DNA from: an uncultured Rhodospirillales bacterium
Lineage (GTDB): Bacteria > Pseudomonadota > Alphaproteobacteria > RF32 > CAG-239
Assembly (NCBI GenBank): GCA_902763185.1
Contig: CACWQT010000011.1
Coordinates: 41,150-96,180, forward strand
Direction of reading: 5' to 3'
DNA: 55,031 bases
Position 1 is the stretch's first letter. Each line of letters starts with the position of its first letter. The position numbers were made by a program, and so were the translations under genes. Below are positions 50,563-55,031 of this stretch, in pieces. The notes below the pieces were generated by a model. That model searched no databases, was not told the origin of the DNA, and saw only the letters and a program-made list of their open reading frames with translations.

Positions 50563-51334
50563 CTGATTTATTCTCCTCTGGTTTTGGAGTTACGGAAGAA
50601 CTGTCTTTCTTTTCGGCTGCAGTTGTTTTTGATTTGATTGTTCGTTTGGTTTGCGGAATGCTGTAAAAGAAATCATACATCTTAAAATAAACGATTGTGC
50701 CGAAAACTAAAGCTGTGGTGTAAGCTAGTTGGGCGATGTAAGGGGTGACAAAGGCAAATATTGCCATAAACAGCCATGTTAAAATTACGGCGATGAGGGC
50801 AATCAAGCTGATTTTATGAATATTATTTTTGGTTTTGGCATACGCATTGATAACAGAGCGACTTTTGCCGGAAATCTCTGAAATGAAAGCAAATGAAGGA
50901 ATTAAGAAAAATATAATCAGCAAGAAGAAGAGGAACAGGTATTTAATGACTATCCAAAGAGCGCTATCGACAAGTTGGGCAAGCAAAACATTTCCATAAG
51001 GGAAGAATGTGCGCAGCATGTGGATAAAGATGTTTATGCCAAGTGAGCTGACCAACATGGAAATTATGAAAAGCATAATGGCGGTTATAAAGCGCAAAGT
51101 GGCATGTGTAAAGATATGGGTATCTAAAAGGATGCGCTGTTTATAATAAAGTCCGGCGGCAAAATATACCAACAGATAAAGGCATATCAGATGCAGATAA
51201 ACATTAGAAATTGGGATAAGACTGACCAAATAATAAAAAAATGTTAGAAAAAGAAAGCCTTTGAGATGCGTCGTAACATATTTAAAGGCGTTCGCATAAA
51301 CTCTCTTTACTAACATTTTTTCATTATAATTCAA
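50552..51334 (-). CDS. Multi-span membrane protein of unknown function
   Basis: I do not recognise this 260-aa protein. About six hydrophobic spans are visible (26-44, 46-64, 80-105, 125-150, 170-190, 200-222), followed by a short charged tail with TKRTIKSKTTAAEKKDSSS. It starts four bases after accC and overlaps the DUF805 gene, so translation is coupled within the acc operon. Its topology resembles small glycerophosphodiester/DUF975-like membrane proteins, but no motif settles it. Confidence 0.6.
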   Translation of the reverse strand: MNYNEKMLVKRVYANAFKYVTTHLKGFLFLTFFYYLVSLIPISNVYLHLICLYLLVYFAAGLYYKQRILLDTHIFTHATLRFITAIMLFIISMLVSSLGINIFIHMLRTFFPYGNVLLAQLVDSALWIVIKYLFLFFLLIIFFLIPSFAFISEISGKSRSVINAYAKTKNNIHKISLIALIAVILTWLFMAIFAFVTPYIAQLAYTTALVFGTIVYFKMYDFFYSIPQTKRTIKSKTTAAEKKDSSSVTPKPEENKSDVD

Positions 51335-51338
51335 AATA

Positions 51339-52679
51339 TTATCTCCGTTTATTCATGTAATCTGTTAGCCAGTGAATATCGTATTCGCCATCAATAAACT
51401 CATTTTGTGAAATGATTTCCTGATGAAGCGGAATAGTTGTCTTTACACCCATAATGATAAACTCTTCCAAAGCACGACGCAAGCGCATTAAAGCGGCGTT
51501 ACGGGTTTTGGCATGAACAATAAGTTTTGCAATCATGCTGTCATAATATGGGGGTATGGAATAACCGGAATAAATCTCCGAATCTACACGGATACCTAAA
51601 CCGCCGGGGGCGTGCCATTCGGTAATCTTGCCGGGGCAGGGCGCAAAGGTTTCGGGATCTTCGGCATTGATACGACACTCAATGGCATGACCGCGGAACT
51701 GAATATCATCTTGAGTATAGCCGAGTGCGGCGCCGGAGGCAATACGGATTTGCTCACGGACAATATCAATACCGGAAACAGCCTCGGTTATCGGGTGTTC
51801 CACTTGCAGACGTGTGTTCATCTCTAAGAAATAGAATTTGCCGTCTTCATACATAAATTCCAATGTTCCGGCGTTTTGGTAGCCAATCTTTTTGATGGCA
51901 TTGCAAACAATCTCACCGATTTCTTTTCTTTGGGATTGGTTTAAGGCCGGAGACGGACATTCTTCAATCACTTTTTGGTGATTACGTTGGATAGAGCAAT
52001 CACGTTCGCCAAGATGAATAACATTGCCGTATTTATCGGCTAAAATCTGCATTTCAATATGGCGCGGGTGTTGTAAATATTTTTCCATATAAACAACATC
52101 TGATGGGAATGCGGCTTTTGCCTCGGCTTTTGCCATGGTATAAGCCTCTTCAATATCATCATCGGAATAAGCTACTTTCATGCCCTTACCGCCACCGCCG
52201 TCTTTGGCTTTAATAATAATCGGATAGCCGATTTTATTGGCCCAAGATTTGGCCTCTTCAACACTTTCTAATGCCGGAGAGCCGGGGGTAATCGGTAAGC
52301 CGGCGTCAATGGCGGCTTTACGCGCGGTAATCTTATCACCCAGTAAGCGCATTTGTTCAGCGGTCGGGCCGATAAAGGTAATGCCGTGTAATTCAACCAT
52401 TTCAGCAAAGTCGGCATTTTCGGATAAAAAGCCGAATCCGGGGTGAATGGCGTCAGCACCGGTGATTAAGGCTGCCGAGATAATTGCTTGTTTATTTAAG
52501 TAAGAATCGGCGGAACGAGCAGGCCCTATACAAACCGCTTCGTCAGCCAAGCGAACGTGCATGGCATTGGCATCTGCCTCGGAGTGAACAGCAACCGTCC
52601 TGATACCCATTTCACGGCAGGCACGGTGTATTCTTAAGGCGACTTCACCACGATTGGCAATTAAAACTTTTTCAAACAT
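51339..52679 (-). CDS. accC: Biotin carboxylase subunit of acetyl-CoA carboxylase
   Basis: AccC carboxylates biotin on AccB with ATP and bicarbonate, the first step of fatty acid synthesis. The 446-aa length is normal. The ATP-grasp features are all present: N-terminal KVLIANRGEVALRIHRACREMGI, the glycine loop KDGGGGKGMKV near 160-170, MEKYLQHPRHIEMQILAD, RDCSIQRNHQKVIEE, and LEMNTRLQVEHPITE with the catalytic Arg. It follows accB by 17 bases. Confidence 0.98.
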   Translation of the reverse strand: MFEKVLIANRGEVALRIHRACREMGIRTVAVHSEADANAMHVRLADEAVCIGPARSADSYLNKQAIISAALITGADAIHPGFGFLSENADFAEMVELHGITFIGPTAEQMRLLGDKITARKAAIDAGLPITPGSPALESVEEAKSWANKIGYPIIIKAKDGGGGKGMKVAYSDDDIEEAYTMAKAEAKAAFPSDVVYMEKYLQHPRHIEMQILADKYGNVIHLGERDCSIQRNHQKVIEECPSPALNQSQRKEIGEIVCNAIKKIGYQNAGTLEFMYEDGKFYFLEMNTRLQVEHPITEAVSGIDIVREQIRIASGAALGYTQDDIQFRGHAIECRINAEDPETFAPCPGKITEWHAPGGLGIRVDSEIYSGYSIPPYYDSMIAKLIVHAKTRNAALMRLRRALEEFIIMGVKTTIPLHQEIISQNEFIDGEYDIHWLTDYMNKRR

Positions 52680-52696
52680 AAATGTTCTCCCAAAGC

Positions 52697-53182
52697 CTAT
52701 TCAATCACAATTAAAGGCTCGCCATATTCAACAGGATCGCCGGCTTCAACCAAAATCTTTGTAACCTTGCCGCCTTTATGTGCTTTAACCGGATTAAAGG
52801 TCTTCATAGCTTCAACCAAGCAAACCGTGTCACCTTCGGCAACGGTGTCACCGACTTTGACGTAATTCGGGGTTTTAGGATCTGCCGATAAATAAACGAC
52901 ACCAACCATCGGGGATTTGACGGCATTGGGATCATTGGTATAGTCAACTTCTGCGGAAGTTGTTGCCGGAGCAACTGTCTCAGGGGCAGGGATTGCCGCT
53001 GCAACGGGAGCCGCAGCGGTAACTGCAACTTGCGGTGTGTAAGTTGTGGCGGCTATGCCGACGTTGTTTCTTACTAATGAGATACGGCAACTTTCGTCTT
53101 CATACTCTAATTCGGTTAAGTTTGTTTTATCCAAGATCTCAGCCAATCTGCTTATTATTTTTGTATCCAATGGATTAGACAT
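52697..53182 (-). CDS. accB: Biotin carboxyl carrier protein of acetyl-CoA carboxylase
   Basis: AccB carries biotin between AccC and the transferase. The 161-aa protein has an N-terminal helix (IISRLAEILDKTNLTELEYEDESCRISLVRN), an Ala/Pro-rich linker (about 50-78), and a C-terminal biotinyl domain whose modified lysine is Lys127 in EAMKTFNP. The TFNP form, rather than EAMKMMN, is usual in alphaproteobacteria. It heads a minus-strand operon running to 46250. Confidence 0.97.
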   Translation of the reverse strand: MSNPLDTKIISRLAEILDKTNLTELEYEDESCRISLVRNNVGIAATTYTPQVAVTAAAPVAAAIPAPETVAPATTSAEVDYTNDPNAVKSPMVGVVYLSADPKTPNYVKVGDTVAEGDTVCLVEAMKTFNPVKAHKGGKVTKILVEAGDPVEYGEPLIVIE

Positions 53183-53294
53183 ATTTATCCTCTCTTTAAA
53201 ATTAAATCTGTGGCTATCTATAGCCGTTTTCTTAAAAAATACAAGCTTTTTCTTTTAGTGCTCCCCAAGAGATGCACAGAAGAGTGCTTTTTTG

Positions 53295-53324
53295 TTGATT
53301 TTATGGAAAGTTTTTGCTTATAAT
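53295..53324 (+). promoter_or_regulatory. Promoter of the short FtsK-type gene
   Basis: TTGATT (53295-53300), 18 bases, TATAAT (53319-53324), about 30 bases before the start codon. Confidence 0.6.
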
Positions 53325-53359
53325 CGCGGTTAAAGGATTTTTTTTGGTGAGGATTTATC

Positions 53360-54631
53360 ATGTCGGACTTAGCTACTGCTTTACAAAACTATGGAATCTC
53401 GGGGAAAATCGTTGGTGAAACGAGGGGACCTTTATTAAAAATTATAGAATTTGAACCGGCTCCGGGGACAAAGCTTAAAAATATTACGGCGTCTCTGGAA
53501 GATATCAGGCGTGAAATCGGTGCAAGTTCTTTGCGTGCCGAGCCTGCTGAAGAAAGTAACGCGATTTTGTTTGAAATTCCGGCAGAGAGTTTTGAAACGG
53601 TTGATTTCAAGGCTATTCTTCAATCTGCAGAGTTTGAAAAGGCGTGCGGTAAATACGCTTTGCCGATTTGTTTGGGGGCGGATATTAAGGGGAGGCCACT
53701 TTTTGCCGATTTGGCAAAAATGCCGCATTTACTCATCGGCGGAACAACAGGGTCCGGCAAGTCCGTGGGGCTTAATACGTTTGTGCTCTCGTTGGTTGCC
53801 GCTAAAAAGCCGGCTGATGTTAAGTTTGTGATGATTGATCCGAAAAAGATTGAGTTTAGCGTCTATAACAATCAGAAGTATCTGATGGGGCCGGTGATTA
53901 CCGAAAGCAGTGATGCTGTTAAGGTTTTATCCTTATTGGCAAAGGAAATGGATGACCGTTATGAGACGTTTGCCGAAAACATGGTAAAGAATCTTGCCGA
54001 ATATAATGAAAAAGGAGATGGGCATCTGCCGTATATCGTTTGTGTGATTGATGAGTTTGCTGACCTTATGGCCACTGATAAAGAGGTGGAAAAAGATGTG
54101 ATGCGCTTAGCACAAAAAGCTCGTGCTGCCGGTATCCACCTGATGTTGGCAACACAACGTCCGTCAGTTGATGTGGTAACCGGTGTATTAAAGGCAAACT
54201 TCCCGACACGGTTGGCTTATAAAGTGGCGTCACGTGTCGACTCGCAGACGATTATTGATATGCCGGGGGCAGAAAACCTTATCGGGCGAGGGGATTGTTT
54301 ATTCTTAGCCTCTGACGGGGCTTTGAAACGTTTGCACGGTGCATTCTTACCGGACTCGGAAATTGAGGCCATGTTAAAGCCGTTTGAAGGCAAAGTTAGG
54401 CCGTGGAATTTTCCGAAAGATGAGGAAACCACCGGAACGGCTGTGGCAAAAGCCGGTCAGGGACGGGCAGTTCAAGAAAAGGCTAAAGTGAGTTGGTTTA
54501 AAAAATGCTGGGATTTCTGGTGGAAGTTAGGTGTTCGTGAGCGGCAGCGGATTATTAAAATCTTAGCGGTTATCGGTGCTTGGGTTTTGGCACAGATTGA
54601 AAGCGATACCAAAAAGAAAAAAGGAAAGTAA
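53360..54631 (+). CDS. Short FtsK/SpoIIIE-type DNA translocase ATPase
   Basis: The 423-aa protein contains the alpha and beta motor domains of FtsK: a start like the FtsK alpha domain (LQNYGISGKIVGETRGPLLKIIEFEPAPGTKLKNI), Walker A GGTTGSGKS at 127-135, MIDPKKIEFSVYN, Walker B IVCVIDEFADLM, and the LATQRPSVDVVTGVLKANFPTRLA and SRVDSQTIID segments. It lacks the N-terminal four-TM domain and long linker, and the DNA-reading gamma domain. A hydrophobic C-terminal stretch (RQRIIKILAVIGAWVLAQI) could attach it to the membrane from the other end. A full FtsK may exist elsewhere. ATG 53360 follows GGTGAGGA. Confidence 0.9.
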   Translation: MSDLATALQNYGISGKIVGETRGPLLKIIEFEPAPGTKLKNITASLEDIRREIGASSLRAEPAEESNAILFEIPAESFETVDFKAILQSAEFEKACGKYALPICLGADIKGRPLFADLAKMPHLLIGGTTGSGKSVGLNTFVLSLVAAKKPADVKFVMIDPKKIEFSVYNNQKYLMGPVITESSDAVKVLSLLAKEMDDRYETFAENMVKNLAEYNEKGDGHLPYIVCVIDEFADLMATDKEVEKDVMRLAQKARAAGIHLMLATQRPSVDVVTGVLKANFPTRLAYKVASRVDSQTIIDMPGAENLIGRGDCLFLASDGALKRLHGAFLPDSEIEAMLKPFEGKVRPWNFPKDEETTGTAVAKAGQGRAVQEKAKVSWFKKCWDFWWKLGVRERQRIIKILAVIGAWVLAQIESDTKKKKGK

Positions 54632-54689
54632 GATTTTGTGGGAACTTTAGGGAGTTATCCATAAAAAATAAAAAATCTTAAAAAAAGAC

Positions 54690-54718
54690 TTGCAAACTAA
54701 AAAAAAACTTTATATAAA
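54690..54718 (+). promoter_or_regulatory. Promoter of tRNA-Phe
   Basis: TTGCAA (54690-54695), 17 bases, TATAAA (54713-54718), ending 13 bases before the mature tRNA. Confidence 0.65.
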
Positions 54719-54729
54719 GCTATCTCGTG

Positions 54730-54807
<78 letters not shown>

Positions 54808-54809
54808 GT

Positions 54810-54853
54810 TAACAATAAAAGGACACCGTAAAAGGTGTCCTTTTATTGTTAGT
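54810..54853 (+). terminator. Intrinsic terminator after tRNA-Phe
   Basis: AACAATAAAAGGACACC / GGTGTCCTTTTATTGTT with a six-base loop; perfect long stem with internal T run. Confidence 0.9.
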
Positions 54854-54897
54854 TCGTTAAATAAACGAACGAGGGGATCTCACCCTATGGGTTCGAT

Positions 54898-55031
54898 CTT
54901 GCTTCGTAAGGCTTGCGTTTTTTCAAACGCTCGCCAACTTCGCGTCGGACAAGTTTAGCTGTAACATTTGCGCTTGTCCGCTTTCTGCGGATCGCAAATT
55001 AACAGCAACTATAGCTTTCGGTAAAAACTGT
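54898..55031 (+). repeat. Dispersed hairpin repeat, family R3, copy 3 (cut by the window end)
   Basis: CTTGCTTCGTAAGGCTTGCG start, GTAACATTTGCGC / GCAAATTAACAGCA core and GCTTTCGGTAAAAA end match the copies inside the phage block, showing that the family also lives beside host tRNA genes. Confidence 0.8.

Overview
The window looks like a chromosomal contig from an AT-rich, probably host- or gut-associated, uncultured alphaproteobacterium. The basis is housekeeping genes with alphaproteobacterial features (AccB with an EAMKTFNP biotin site, a long acidic primary sigma factor, ribosomal protein L9 with a charged C-terminal tail), low G+C, and many small dispersed palindromic repeats between genes. 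The taxonomic placement is inference; I could not run a search. LAYOUT: 1-1.9 kb holds a repeat-bearing leader, trigger factor (tig, minus) and tRNA-Leu(TAG). 1.97-5.8 kb is a minus-strand surface-sugar operon (RgpF-like protein, UDP-galactopyranose mutase glf, DUF4422-GT8 fusion). 6.0-16.2 kb is a second surface-polysaccharide block: FdtA-like ketoisomerase, FemAB/GNAT-like acyltransferase, TagD-like cytidylyltransferase, TagB/F-like polyol-phosphate transferase, two GT2 enzymes, FdtB-like aminotransferase, another RgpF-like protein, a serine site-specific recombinase, a small membrane protein and a HAD-domain protein. This block is bounded by a 155-bp inverted repeat (5846-6000 and 16201-16355, only 4 mismatches by eye). 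16.8-18.4 kb encodes a GtrII-like membrane glucosyltransferase. 18.5-37.1 kb is a co-directional podovirus morphogenesis block in T7/BPP-1 order: small and large terminase, connector, Bbp19-like, scaffold, capsid, cement, tail tube A, a split tail nozzle, a gp13-like GNAT protein, gp14-, gp15- and gp16-like ejection proteins and one unknown. No integrase, replication, RNA polymerase, regulator, lysis or recognisable fibre gene is seen. 37.2-38.7 kb is an opposite-strand protein with an HExxH motif.  HOUSEKEEPING RIGHT HALF: rpsF-rpsR-rplI (with leader), a region of tiny ORFs plus a four-TM protein, rpoD (minus), a divergent 687-aa protein of unknown function with a dyad over its promoter, then a long minus-strand operon accB-accC-two membrane proteins-three membrane-anchored CgeB-like glycosyltransferase paralogues, and finally a short FtsK-type ATPase and tRNA-Phe(GAA).  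HOW IT FITS: the two left-hand clusters would together build a cell-surface polymer containing galactofuranose, a 3-acylamino-3,6-dideoxyhexose and probably glycerol phosphate (or a related polyol phosphate), and GtrII could glucosylate it. The recombinase inside a long, nearly identical inverted repeat makes this the best candidate for an undescribed switching system: a 10.2-kb invertible polysaccharide segment. The second candidate is the stripped podovirus block, intact in its structural genes and invaded by the same repeats found beside host genes, which may be a domesticated particle (gene-transfer-agent-like) rather than an ordinary prophage. At least four families of dispersed hairpin repeats link the phage block to host intergenic regions.
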